Shown here: one piece after another, positions 36,497-46,200 of the stretch | Layout of the letters: the number at the start of each line of letters is the position of its first letter | Numbering within the stretch: position 1 is the first letter of the stretch | Assembly: GCF_002920915.1 (NCBI RefSeq) | Contig: NZ_PQVF01000005.1 | Coordinates: 124,001-188,000, forward strand | Direction of reading: 5' to 3' | DNA: 64,000 nt | Source: Solitalea longa | GTDB taxonomy: Bacteria; Bacteroidota; Bacteroidia; Sphingobacteriales; Sphingobacteriaceae | The notes under the pieces: model-generated | Database searches by the model: none | Seen by the model: the letters and a program-made list of their open reading frames with translations, nothing else | Told to the model about the DNA's origin: nothing | Made by a program: the position numbers and the translations under genes

Positions 36497-37708
36497 ATGA
36501 ACGTACTAGCCGCAGGTGTTTTAATTGCCGGTATCATCCAGGGCTTAATTCTTATTATTCTGCTACTAAAAAAAGAAACCAATCATTTACCCAACCGTTT
36601 GCTGGCGTTTTTCATCCTGCTAGTAGTGGTCCATCTTTCGTTAATTGTTATTGAACTCGATAATAACTTTTTAAAAGCCCCCCATTTAAGCAAATTAACC
36701 TGGTTACTGCCTGTTTTGTATGGGCCCATGATCATTGTTATTACGCAAAGTATTGTGAGTATAAACTTCAGGTTTAGCAAAAAACACTTGTTGCTGTTAC
36801 TACCCTTTTTGGTTTACTTATGTGTACTGCTGCCCTATTACTTAAAATCAGCAGCAGAAAAGATTGCCTACCTGTCAAATGTATCAGGCGTACTGCAAGA
36901 TGATTTTGGGTTCATCAACCAGTTTACCAATTTAATGCATGTAAGCTTTCTACTAACTGCATTGGTTATATTTTACAGGAACAAGCAAGCGCTTATTGGT
37001 TTTTATTCTGATCCGGGAAGGGTGAATTTACAATGGCTGAAGCAGTTCCTTGTGGCTATGCTAAGCATCATTTTCTTGTCTATTTCAACTTTTTACCTGA
37101 AGAAATATGAGGTTAAGCATGTTCCAGAGATCTATCCCTATCATTTTTTATTGGCAGTAGCTTTAATATATTGGATCGGGTTTAGACTATTACAAGACCC
37201 TACCTTATTAACTACCGAAGAACTTAGGGAACTCGAAACAGTAAGTACTGCACCTGAAATACCGATTATCGCTCAGGCTTCAGAAACTACAGTAAAATAC
37301 CAAAAAAGCGGGTTTGAAGAATCAGACCAGAAGCTGCTTGCTGAAACGTTAATCCATTATATGAAAGAGCAACAGCCTTATCTGAATTCGAACTTGACAA
37401 TTAATGATTTATGTGAAACGCTGCGTGTAAAACGTCACCAACTTTCACAAACGATTAATGCCGAGTTTGGAAAGAATTTTTTTGAGTTAATAAATGAATA
37501 TCGAATTGATGAATTCAAAAAACAAATTGAATTGAAAGCCAACAATCAGTTCTCTATATTGGGAATTGCCCTGAATTGTGGCTTTAATTCAAAAGCCACT
37601 TTTAATATGGCATTTAAAAAGTCGCAAGGAATAACGCCTTCGGAATACATCAAAAAAACAGAATCGGAAATCATCATTTCTCAACCTGACAGCAAAGCTT
37701 CTTTATAA
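36497..37708 (+). CDS. AraC-family regulator with N-terminal seven-helix membrane domain
   Basis: A 403-residue membrane-bound transcription factor. Residues about 5-240 contain seven hydrophobic helices (for example VLIAGIIQGLILIILLL, LLAFFILLVVVHLSLIVIE, HLLLLLPFLVYLCVLLPYYL, FLLAVALIYWIGFRLL), the sensor type common in Bacteroidota. A linker leads to the C-terminal AraC DNA-binding domain (about 290-390): TINDLCETLRVKRHQLSQTINAEFGKNFFELINEYRI gives the first helix-turn-helix and ILGIALNCGFNSKATFNMAFKKSQGITPSEYI the second. The membrane ligand is unknown. Only 9 nt separate it from the WYL regulator gene. Confidence 0.9.
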   Translation: MNVLAAGVLIAGIIQGLILIILLLKKETNHLPNRLLAFFILLVVVHLSLIVIELDNNFLKAPHLSKLTWLLPVLYGPMIIVITQSIVSINFRFSKKHLLLLLPFLVYLCVLLPYYLKSAAEKIAYLSNVSGVLQDDFGFINQFTNLMHVSFLLTALVIFYRNKQALIGFYSDPGRVNLQWLKQFLVAMLSIIFLSISTFYLKKYEVKHVPEIYPYHFLLAVALIYWIGFRLLQDPTLLTTEELRELETVSTAPEIPIIAQASETTVKYQKSGFEESDQKLLAETLIHYMKEQQPYLNSNLTINDLCETLRVKRHQLSQTINAEFGKNFFELINEYRIDEFKKQIELKANNQFSILGIALNCGFNSKATFNMAFKKSQGITPSEYIKKTESEIIISQPDSKASL

Positions 37709-37717
37709 ATTAGCTTT

Positions 37718-38665
37718 ATGAACCGAATCGATCGTATCTCTGCCATCCTTATTCAACTTCAGTCGCGAAAAATTGTAAAAGCTCAGGATATTGCCGACCG
37801 CTTTGGTATTAGCTTGCGGACAGTTTACCGCGATGTTAAAACCCTTGAAGAAGCCGGCGTTCCAATAATTGGTGAAGCTGGTGTGGGTTATAGCATTGTT
37901 GATGGTTACCGATTACCTCCGGTAATGTTCACCAAGGAAGAAGCCACCGCTTTTTTAACTGCGGAGAAGCTGATCGAAAAATTTACAGATAGTTCAACTG
38001 ATTCGGTTTACAAATCGGCCATGTTCAAGATCCGCTCAGTACTGAAATCTACCGAAAAGGATATGCTCGAAAACATGGAAGACCATATTGAAGTATTGCG
38101 CAAGTACTCTCCTTTTCATTCGTCATCACTTGGCAATACGCTGCAAACTCTTTTAAAGAGTATTTCCGAGAAAAAAGTGATTCAACTCGAATACAGGGCC
38201 TTTGCCACAACCGAAAAAACCAGCCGAAAAATTGAACCTGTTGGCATTTTCTATTCAAGCGGGTACTGGCATACCATTGCCTATTGCCAATTAAGAACTG
38301 ATTATCGCGATTTTAGAGCGGACAGGATGCTGAAAATAACAATTACCGATGAGTTGTTTAATTCTTCCCATCCCACACTTAAAGCCTATTTTGAACAATT
38401 CACCCGTGAAGAGAATCTTGAGAAGGTAATTATTACGGTTGATAAACAGACCGCCCGTTATTTAAGCGATGTAAAATATTATTATGGTTTTTTAAATGAG
38501 GTTGAACTTGAAGATTCGATAGAAATGAGTTTTCTGACTTCGCAATTGGAGATATTTACCCGTTGGTTTTCCACCTTTGCCGATCGGGCAACGGTCGTAT
38601 CGCCGCAATCGCTCAATCAACATTTGAAAGATCATATTAATCGGGTATTAAAAAAATTAGCCTAA
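37718..38665 (+). CDS. WYL-domain transcriptional regulator (YafY-like)
   Basis: A 315-residue cytosolic regulator. Residues about 1-60 are a winged helix-turn-helix (RISAILIQLQSRKIVKAQDIADRFGISLRTVYRDVKTLEEAGVPI). The WYL domain spans about 140-210; IQLEYRAF and the GIFYSSGYWHTIAYCQLRTDYRDFRADRM stretch form the ligand-binding part, with W-H-T in place of the W-Y-L triad. The C-terminal WCX-type extension covers about 230-315. WYL proteins bind nucleic-acid or small-molecule ligands and often regulate DNA-damage or defence genes. Its stop overlaps the next gene's start by one base (TAATG), so the two are translationally coupled. Confidence 0.9.
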   Translation: MNRIDRISAILIQLQSRKIVKAQDIADRFGISLRTVYRDVKTLEEAGVPIIGEAGVGYSIVDGYRLPPVMFTKEEATAFLTAEKLIEKFTDSSTDSVYKSAMFKIRSVLKSTEKDMLENMEDHIEVLRKYSPFHSSSLGNTLQTLLKSISEKKVIQLEYRAFATTEKTSRKIEPVGIFYSSGYWHTIAYCQLRTDYRDFRADRMLKITITDELFNSSHPTLKAYFEQFTREENLEKVIITVDKQTARYLSDVKYYYGFLNEVELEDSIEMSFLTSQLEIFTRWFSTFADRATVVSPQSLNQHLKDHINRVLKKLA

Positions 38666-39741
38666 TGACTCTCGACTCACTCATCAACTACCGATTACAT
38701 AATCAGCTTTTAACCCGTAAGCCTTTTAATACGATTGAAGAAACCGTGGAATGGATGGGAGCTTTACAGGCACAAGATTATCCGGCAGCTAAGTGGGCTT
38801 TGTCTACAAGATGGAAGGATTGTACCAATTCCCAAATTGAAGAAACAGTAAACAAAGGAACAATCGTTAGAACCTGGGCATTAAGGGGTACTCTTCACCT
38901 GGTAACTACTAAAGATATTGGATGGATGATCGACTTGCTTAAACCGGGCGCGCTTTCGAGAAGTAAAAGCCATTTCAAATCATTAGAGCTTACAGACACC
39001 GTTCTTGCCAAGGCGGAAAAGATCATGGAACATTTAATGACTGATGGAATTCAGGTTAGTCGCAAAGATCTATTTGCCGAATTGGAAAAGAACCACATTT
39101 CTACCAAAAGCTTAAGAGGTATCCATATTTTGTATTGGGCGTCATTTCAGAAGATCATTTGTCATGGGGCAATGAATGAAAAGCAGTTCACTTATCGATT
39201 ATTAAGCCCTTTATTACAAGATCAAACTAGTTTAACAAAAGAAGAATGCTTAGCTGAACTTGCAAAACGCTATTTCTTTAGCCATGGTCCGGCAACATTA
39301 GCCGACTTTGTATGGTGGAGCGGATTAAACCTTACTGATGCTAAAAAAGGATTAGAAATAGTAAAGCCTTTATTAGCAAGTCAAGTCATTAATACTGAAA
39401 CCTATTGGTTTCAACCCGATTTACCAGCAATTGAAAATAACAAAAACTCATTGTTCCTGGTCGCTGCATTCGATCAGTATTTTTTAGGTTATCGAAACCG
39501 TGAGCTGGTAATCGAAAAAAGCTTTATGCCTAAAGTAGCTACCGTTAATGGCATTTTTAATCCGCTCATTTTATTTAACGGAGGTGTAATTGGAACCTGG
39601 AAACGTGCTCTAAAAAAGGATAAAGTAATTGTCGAGCTTAATCCATTTTCTGTGTTAACCATGCAGCAAAAAGAGCTGATTCAAGTGGAAGCAACAAAAT
39701 ATGGAAAACATTTAGAAGTAAATGTTGAGGTGATTTTTTAG
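38665..39741 (+). CDS. AlkZ-like winged-helix DNA glycosylase family protein (HTH_42)
   Basis: A 358-residue protein of the AlkZ/YcaQ (HTH_42) family, whose characterised members unhook DNA interstrand crosslinks. The signature near the N-terminus is GALQAQDYPAAKWAL, where Q35-A-Q37 fits the catalytic QxQ motif. Other family features are GTIVRTWALRGTLHLV, GPATLADFVWWSGL and LVAAFDQYFLGYR. Glycosylase activity is inferred from the family and the kept QxQ. The gene overlaps the upstream WYL regulator by one base and ends 1 nt from a convergent gene, so it is the last gene of the AraC-WYL-AlkZ run. Confidence 0.86.
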   Translation: MTLDSLINYRLHNQLLTRKPFNTIEETVEWMGALQAQDYPAAKWALSTRWKDCTNSQIEETVNKGTIVRTWALRGTLHLVTTKDIGWMIDLLKPGALSRSKSHFKSLELTDTVLAKAEKIMEHLMTDGIQVSRKDLFAELEKNHISTKSLRGIHILYWASFQKIICHGAMNEKQFTYRLLSPLLQDQTSLTKEECLAELAKRYFFSHGPATLADFVWWSGLNLTDAKKGLEIVKPLLASQVINTETYWFQPDLPAIENNKNSLFLVAAFDQYFLGYRNRELVIEKSFMPKVATVNGIFNPLILFNGGVIGTWKRALKKDKVIVELNPFSVLTMQQKELIQVEATKYGKHLEVNVEVIF

Positions 39742-39742
39742 T

Positions 39743-40738
39743 TTATGCTTCTGCCAGGTTATAAATACCAGCGTAGCGTTTTATCAATCCGTTAATAAAT
39801 CGCTTTAAATAATCTTCACTTAAGAATGAATTGGACCAGTTATCGTACCGTTGGCATTGAACTCCCAAATAGAAAAAATACACACATAAACCCAGCATTG
39901 GAAGAAGTCGCCGTTCCTCTTCGCTAGTTTTTACAATTGATTCGTAACCCTTTAAAAAGCTTTCTATTTTGGGCTGATAATTTTTCTCCTCATAGCGCTC
40001 CATATTATGCAGCTGCATAATGTAGTAAGCCAAGTCCAAAGCCAGCCAACCATTGCCACAAAAGTCAAAGTCGAAAAGGGTAATTTCATTTTCAGCGTTG
40101 ATATTGAAGTTGTCGAACCAGATATCAAGATGTACAATTCCCTGTCGCAGATCATTGTGATTTGCTGATGACAAGGATGTCAATAAATAATGCTGTAACG
40201 ACTTCATAAAAGCCATTTCTTGCGAATCAGCTGATAAAAACTCTCCCAACTTTTTTAATGATTCTTCCAACAGAACTGCGGGTGAATAATTTACCCGTTC
40301 GAGCTTTTTATTTACTGTAAGACGATGAACGTTGGCCATGAGCTGGCCGGCCTGAAAGTGAATTTCTTTGGAATAACTATGGATCTTTTGTCCGTTTGCA
40401 TAAGAAAACAACACTCCCAAGCGGGGGCCTTCCGGTGCATTTAAGGTTTGAATAAAATTCGAATCCTTATCAGCAATTGGATAAGAAACAGACACCCCTT
40501 CCTCTTTAAGCAGATTCAACAAGCTGATTTCTTCTTCAATCTCTTTAATTGTTCTCCAGTTCAGGCTGTACACCCTGAAAGCGTACTGAGTTGATTGATC
40601 AGTAACCCGATAAGTATGATTAATCCCTGCTTTAATGATTCGACATTGAGTATTCATGCTCAACCCATATTTTTCTTGTAAAAAAAGGCTAAGGTGTGGA
40701 GCAGAAAGATTGGAACTGGATACTGGAAAAACCGACAT
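39743..40738 (-). CDS. Aminoglycoside-phosphotransferase-fold kinase
   Basis: A 331-residue kinase of the APH/choline/homoserine kinase type II fold. The catalytic loop is VHLDIWFDNF (HxDxxxxN) and the metal-binding aspartate lies in LFDFDFCGNGW. The N-terminal lobe has NHTYRVTDQSTQYAFRVYS, equivalent to the ATP-binding lysine region, though the usual lysine is replaced by Arg in FRVY. The substrate cannot be told from sequence; relatives act on homoserine, choline, amino sugars or antibiotics. It is likely monocistronic, with no resistance-gene context. Confidence 0.84.
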   Translation of the reverse strand: MSVFPVSSSNLSAPHLSLFLQEKYGLSMNTQCRIIKAGINHTYRVTDQSTQYAFRVYSLNWRTIKEIEEEISLLNLLKEEGVSVSYPIADKDSNFIQTLNAPEGPRLGVLFSYANGQKIHSYSKEIHFQAGQLMANVHRLTVNKKLERVNYSPAVLLEESLKKLGEFLSADSQEMAFMKSLQHYLLTSLSSANHNDLRQGIVHLDIWFDNFNINAENEITLFDFDFCGNGWLALDLAYYIMQLHNMERYEEKNYQPKIESFLKGYESIVKTSEEERRLLPMLGLCVYFFYLGVQCQRYDNWSNSFLSEDYLKRFINGLIKRYAGIYNLAEA

Positions 40739-40759
40739 TTGTTATTTAATTATTGAATT

Positions 40760-40785
40760 GTCGGGCTGAGCGAAATCGAAGCGCT
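40760..40785. repeat. Possible dispersed-repeat remnant
   Basis: The intergenic string CGGGCTGAGCGAAATCGAAG resembles short CTGAGC...TCGAAG elements scattered between genes in many Bacteroidota genomes (from memory). Only one copy is visible in this window. Confidence 0.3.
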
Positions 40786-40845
40786 TGTGGCAATATGCCT
40801 TTAACTTCGCCCATGCTGACAAAATTTGATATTCACTCAATAAAC

Positions 40846-41898
40846 TTACTTTTCAACTCTGAACTTATAAACGGTTTTGCTATACTTCTTTTCACCGGGA
40901 TTTATAACGGTGCAAGGGAAAGAAGTAATATTTATCGCATTGGGATGATACTGAGTTTCGAGACAAAATGCCGAATAGGGCCCATATTGGCGATGGTTTT
41001 TCCCCGTCATTTTAGGAACGAAGGTGGCGGTATATAAGTGCACAATTGGATCGGTGGTAAGTATTTCTATACCAATACCCGATTTGAGCGATTTCGCTCC
41101 GGCAGCAAATCCGTATTCCCTTTCTGGTTTTTGAATCACAAAGCTTTGGTCATAACCGAGTTTCTTGTCCATATCACGGCCAATTGGTTTCTCCATTTTA
41201 AAGTCGTGCACAGTACCCGCAGTTTGAACCAAATTGCCATTAGTTACCAAGTTTTCATCCTGCGCTAAATAACTACTCGCATTTATGTTGAGTAAATAAT
41301 CGTCAACAATTCCTTCACCATCGTTTAAATTGAAGTACTCGTGATGGGTAAGATTGAAAATGGTTGTTTTATCGGTAGTGGTTTCATATTCAAGACCAAC
41401 CTCATTATCATTATTTAGCGAGAAAGTAAGCAGAACCGTTAAATTCCCTGGAAAGTTCTCTTCGCCATCAGGACTCACGTATTTCATAGTAACCGACGGG
41501 TAGGGTTCATGCTTAACTTCAACTATTTCCCACACCTTTTTATCGAACCCTTCCACTCCCCCATGCAGACAATCATTGCCAAGTGTTTGTGCCAGCTGAT
41601 AATCTTTACCCTGCAACGTAAACTTGCCATCTTTTATTCGGTTGGCGTATCGTCCTATTACTGCTCCAAAATACGGATAATCATTTTTCAGGTAAGAATC
41701 AGTGAAATAATCTTCCACTTTATCAAAGCCTAGCACTACATCCACCGGATGTTGATTTTTATCATTAACCACTATCGACATGATAATGGCGCCATAGTTA
41801 GTAACTTTTAACTTTGTTTTATGATCGTTTTCAAGTGTTATACACTCTAATTTTTGTCCGTTATTAGCCTTCCCGTTGTCTTCGCGTGTAATTTGCAT
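40846..41898 (-). CDS. galM: Aldose 1-epimerase (mutarotase)
   Basis: A 350-residue cytosolic enzyme converting beta- to alpha-D-galactose (and glucose), the first step of the Leloir pathway. Family landmarks are YGAIIMSIVVNDK near the start, IGRYANRIKDGKFTLQGK, NDCLHGGVEGFDKKVW with the substrate-binding His, the catalytic-His region LTHHEYFNLND near residue 180, and FCLETQYHPNAIN holding the catalytic Glu near 315. It has no signal peptide. It is divergent from galK with 65 nt between their start codons, so both probably share regulation. Confidence 0.95.
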   Translation of the reverse strand: MQITREDNGKANNGQKLECITLENDHKTKLKVTNYGAIIMSIVVNDKNQHPVDVVLGFDKVEDYFTDSYLKNDYPYFGAVIGRYANRIKDGKFTLQGKDYQLAQTLGNDCLHGGVEGFDKKVWEIVEVKHEPYPSVTMKYVSPDGEENFPGNLTVLLTFSLNNDNEVGLEYETTTDKTTIFNLTHHEYFNLNDGEGIVDDYLLNINASSYLAQDENLVTNGNLVQTAGTVHDFKMEKPIGRDMDKKLGYDQSFVIQKPEREYGFAAGAKSLKSGIGIEILTTDPIVHLYTATFVPKMTGKNHRQYGPYSAFCLETQYHPNAINITSFPCTVINPGEKKYSKTVYKFRVEK

Positions 41899-41963
41899 GA
41901 TGCTTTATTTTGAAAAAAATTTCTACTTTAGATTCGCAACCTAAGCTAACTAATAAAAAATTA

Positions 41964-43112
41964 ATGGAAAATAATCTCAATCTCGAATTCGAAAAAGTTT
42001 ACGGAAGCACCGCTGAATACCATTTTTTCTGCCCAGGAAGAGTAAATCTTATCGGTGAGCACATCGACTACAATGGTGGCAAAGTATTGCCTTGCGCCAT
42101 TTCTCTGGGAACTCATCTTTTAGTTAGAAAGAACAATGATGGATTGTTCCGATTCAGAAGCTTAAACTTTAGCGAAAAAGCTGATATTATTTTAGCAAAA
42201 GGTTATACAAAACAAGGAAAAGATTGGTTTAACTACCCGCTGGGCGTGATTAACTTTTTTTTGGAGAACAATGAATTGCAAGGTTTGGATCTGTTATTCT
42301 ACGGAAATTTACCTACCGGCTCAGGGCTTTCATCATCTGCTTCAATTGAAGTGCTTACTGCCTTTGCCATTGACCAGATCTTCAATCTGGGAACTAACAA
42401 ACTTGATCTGGTTAAAATTGCGAAACGCGCCGAGAATGAATTTATTGGTGTGAATTGTGGCATAATGGACCAGTTTGCTGTGGCCTTTGGAGAAAAAGAT
42501 AAAGCTCTTGAATTGAATTGTGATACAGTTGAATATACTGCTGTTCCGTTTAAGCTCGGCGATTACTTGTTGGCTATTATCAACACGAATAAACCTCGCA
42601 AACTGGCTGACTCGAAGTACAACGAACGCTTCACTGAATGCAGAACTGCATTGGCCGAATTACAAAAAGAGCTGAAGATTGAGCATTTATGTGATCTAAA
42701 CTCAGCAATGCTCGAAACCAACCTCGATTTAATTAAGAATTTCACTGTTGCTAAGCGTGCAAAACACGTTGTTAGCGAAAATGAACGCGTTCAGGAATCA
42801 GTTAAAGCCATGGCAAATAATGATCTTGAAACCTTCGGAAAGCTTATGTACGGTTCGCATGATTCATTAAAGAACCTATATGAGGTTACCGGCGTGGAAC
42901 TCGATACCGTTGTAGATTATTGCAAGAAAAACCCTAATGTATTAGGCGCCCGCATGACCGGAGCCGGTTTTGGAGGTTGCGCAATTGCATTGGTAAAGGC
43001 CAATAAATACGATCAATTTGCTGAGGAACTGGATAAATATTACCTGGAAAAAGTTGGTTACCGCGCTAACATCTTTAAAAGTGGTGCTGAAGAGGGTGTA
43101 AGAAAGGTTTAA
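41964..43112 (+). CDS. galK: Galactokinase
   Basis: A 382-residue GHMP kinase that phosphorylates alpha-D-galactose to galactose-1-phosphate. The ATG at 41964 is preferred over a TTG 18 codons upstream because the protein then has the family length and start. Motifs are the galactokinase signature PGRVNLIGEHIDYNGG near residue 25, the GHMP ATP-binding GNLPTGSGLSSSASIEV near 115, and GARMTGAGFGGCAIALV near the C-terminus; GIMDQFAVAFG contains the catalytic Asp. No galT or transporter lies in the window. A long hairpin follows. Confidence 0.96.
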   Translation: MENNLNLEFEKVYGSTAEYHFFCPGRVNLIGEHIDYNGGKVLPCAISLGTHLLVRKNNDGLFRFRSLNFSEKADIILAKGYTKQGKDWFNYPLGVINFFLENNELQGLDLLFYGNLPTGSGLSSSASIEVLTAFAIDQIFNLGTNKLDLVKIAKRAENEFIGVNCGIMDQFAVAFGEKDKALELNCDTVEYTAVPFKLGDYLLAIINTNKPRKLADSKYNERFTECRTALAELQKELKIEHLCDLNSAMLETNLDLIKNFTVAKRAKHVVSENERVQESVKAMANNDLETFGKLMYGSHDSLKNLYEVTGVELDTVVDYCKKNPNVLGARMTGAGFGGCAIALVKANKYDQFAEELDKYYLEKVGYRANIFKSGAEEGVRKV

Positions 43113-43124
43113 CATAAAAACATT

Positions 43125-43172
43125 ATTAAAGAAAGAAGCCGGGGAATAAATTCTCAGGCTTCTTTCTTTAAT
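43125..43172 (+). terminator. Long hairpin terminator after galK
   Basis: ATTAAAGAAAGAAGCC at 43125-43140 pairs perfectly with GGCTTCTTTCTTTAAT at 43157-43172; the inner segment GGGAAT/ATTCTC adds more pairing. The A-rich left arm and T-rich right arm allow termination in either direction. Confidence 0.8.
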
Positions 43173-43203
43173 AACTTAAACCAAAATCGTTCATTGATTT
43201 TAG

Positions 43204-43211
43204 TATTTTTG
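43204..43211 (+). promoter_or_regulatory. Candidate -7 element of the T9SS cargo gene
   Basis: TATTTTTG fits TAnnTTTG and lies 29 nt upstream of the ATG at 43241. No good -33 TTG is seen at the right distance. Confidence 0.45.
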
Positions 43212-43240
43212 CCCCCAAATATTTGCGTTAGCTACTATTT

Positions 43241-46200
43241 ATGCATTCTACACGATACTTTATTCATTTCCTTATTTTCACTCTTGTACTTATTTGGTCA
43301 AATGTTTATGCACAACAACCCGATTTACTTTGGGGAAGAAGTTTAGGAGGAATCTATAACGATGCGGGAAGCAGTTTAACCAATGATCAATATGGAAATA
43401 CTTATATCTGCGGATCATTTAGGGATGTTGTGAATTTTGGGGTTCCTCCAAATAATGGAACACTTACATCAAATGGTGACGCTGATGTTTACTTTGCAAA
43501 GTATGATATAAATGGAAACCTTGTTTGGGCAAAAAGCATAGGTTCATATGATTGGGATGAGGGCCATACTATTGCCATTGGAAAAGAGGGTAATGTTTAC
43601 ATATCAGGATTTATGCGTGAAACGGCAGATTTTGATCCTGGGCCGAGTACCTCAATTTTATCAGCAGCATCTGGTAGTCCTGATATCTTTATCGCAGCTT
43701 ATGATAATCAGGGGAATTATTTATGGGCACACCTCATCGGTAATTCAAGCTTGGATATGGGGCAAAATATTACAACCGATAAGGAAGGCAATGTTTATTT
43801 AGCAGGATTATTCTCTGGTCAGGTTGATTTTAATCCTTCATCCGGAACATTAATATTGGGTGATTCTAAAAGTTCTCAAGATGCTTTTATAGCCAAGTTC
43901 GATTCAAAAGGTAATGTTCTTTGGGCGCATAATATTGGTGAAAACTATAATACAAATCAGGCTGTAAGAATTAGAACTGATTTAAATGGAAATGTTAGCA
44001 TTACCGGCGATTTAAGAGGTTCTGCTGATTTTGACCCTTCTCCTACAGGCGTTGACATTAAAAGCAGCAATGGTGATGTTGATGGATTCATTTCTAAATA
44101 TGACAAAAATGGCAATTATTTATGGAGCCATTCTATTGGAGGTTCCAGCCTTGATCGTTGTGCCAGCTTTGATTATGATTTGGATGGTAATATATATTTA
44201 AGTGGATTATATACAGGAACTGTTGATTTTGATCCTTCTTCCTCAATTTACAATTTAACAGCAAGTGGGGAGTTTGATAGCTACATAGTTAAGTATGATC
44301 CGAATGGTAAGTTTATTTGGGCAAAATCATTTGGTGGATCAGGTAAAACCTACCTGCATAATGCACGATTAGATAAAGATGGTAACTTTTATGGAGCAGG
44401 AGGCTTTTCTGGAACCGTTGATTTTGATGCTGGACCAGGCGTTTCAAAAGGTGTCAATCCAAATTATGGCTATGATGTTTTTCTAATTAAATATGATAAG
44501 GATGGCAAATTTATTTGGAACAGAGTAATTAACGGCTCTAGTGATTACGATTTTAGCTATAGTATGGATGTTGATCAGGCAGGTAATATCTCCATGATTG
44601 GAAACTTTAATAGCACAATTGACCTTGATCCCTCTAATTGTGTTTTTAATGTAAGCTCAACCAATTACTACGGTGATATTTTCTTTGCAAAGTATACCCA
44701 AAACAATAACGACTTAGCTAATATCCTTACATTTTCAGTTCCTGAACAAGTAGAACCAGCTATAATAAATTCTTCTACGCAAACAGTTACATTAAAAGTT
44801 AAAACTGGAACAAATGTTAGTTCTTTAACTCCTACAATAACAATTCCTTCTTGCTCAGTTATTAACCCTAACTCCGGAGTTTCTCAGAACTTTAGTGCTC
44901 CTGTAAAATATGTGGTCACAGATAAGTTCAACCAATCAAAAACATGGACCGTTTATGTAATATTCGATGATCTGCCGGTTGTAAGCTGCTCATATCAATT
45001 TACGCCAATACAAATAATCGATTTTGGAACTGAAGGTAATCCAAAACTATTGTCCGGCTCCACAACCTATACAATCAATCAAAGTAATAATCCTGTTGAA
45101 TCATATGGATTTTACTCGACCATTCCCACTCATACAAACCCACAATGGCTAATAGGACCTGACCATTCTTCCGGAGATAATTCGGGACGTATGGCCATTT
45201 ACAACGCATCTGAAAAAGCCGGTGAACTTGTTCGAATTCCATTTCCCAATTTATGTCCGGAGTCGGTGTATAGATTTTCTGCTTTTGTTGCAAATATTGT
45301 AGACAAATCAAATGAATGTACTAATGGAAATCCGGTTAATCTCAGATTTGAAGTACTAGATAAATACAATAAGATTATTGCTAGCTCCAATACAGGCGAC
45401 ATTACATCATCAAATAAAATCTCGTGGAGTGAATATGGGGTAAACTTCAGTGGCCAGTCAGAAGCGACACTGATAATAAAAAACAATGGCAAAGGTGATT
45501 GTGGAAACGACCTGGCTATTGACGATATCTCTATTTCAGTATGTGGTTCTCTTACATTGAATTCAACTGTAAACCCTGGAAAAAATGAGGTCATTGTATG
45601 TGAGGGAACTGATGTACTTGTAAACTCAAATCTAAACTCTGATTTAAAAAATCCTGCTTTTCTTTGGCAATCGAGTGTTGATAGTTTAGCATGGACCGAT
45701 TTGACAGGAGAAACTAAAGAATCAATTGAATTTAAGAATCCCAAGACCAGTGATTCTAAATATTATAGATTACTTACCGGATCGAATTCTGTTTCATCTG
45801 ACCCACTAGAAAATTGTAAGCTTATTTCAAACACAATTAGGTTAATTGTTAATACTAATCCTGAAATTACTGTTGATGATGTAAAACCAATTTGCATTGG
45901 CTCAAGTACAGTATTACGTTTAAATTCAACAAAAGGTAGAACCTACCAATGGTTTGAAAATAATACACCTTTAAATGGAGCTATAAATGATACTCTAAAA
46001 GTCACTAAAGCTGGAGATTATTTCTTGCGTGTATATCAAGATGATAATTGTTCAAGAGATTCAAAAATTATCACCATAAAAACAACGCCTAAGCCGGTGG
46101 CTAAATTTATGGTAACATCTAATTGTGATGGATCCTTTAATTTCACCAATCAAAGTGAAATTTCTGATAAGAGCTCATTAACCTACTATTGGAACTTTGG

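Noticed and set aside
40753-41037. 94-codon plus-strand frame overlapping the galM 3' end
   Set aside because: Mostly antisense to galM, and the first part covers a repeat-like string.
45199-45744. 181-codon minus-strand frame inside the T9SS cargo gene
   Set aside because: It lies wholly antisense to a gene with clear domains, and its translation has no domain or coding character.
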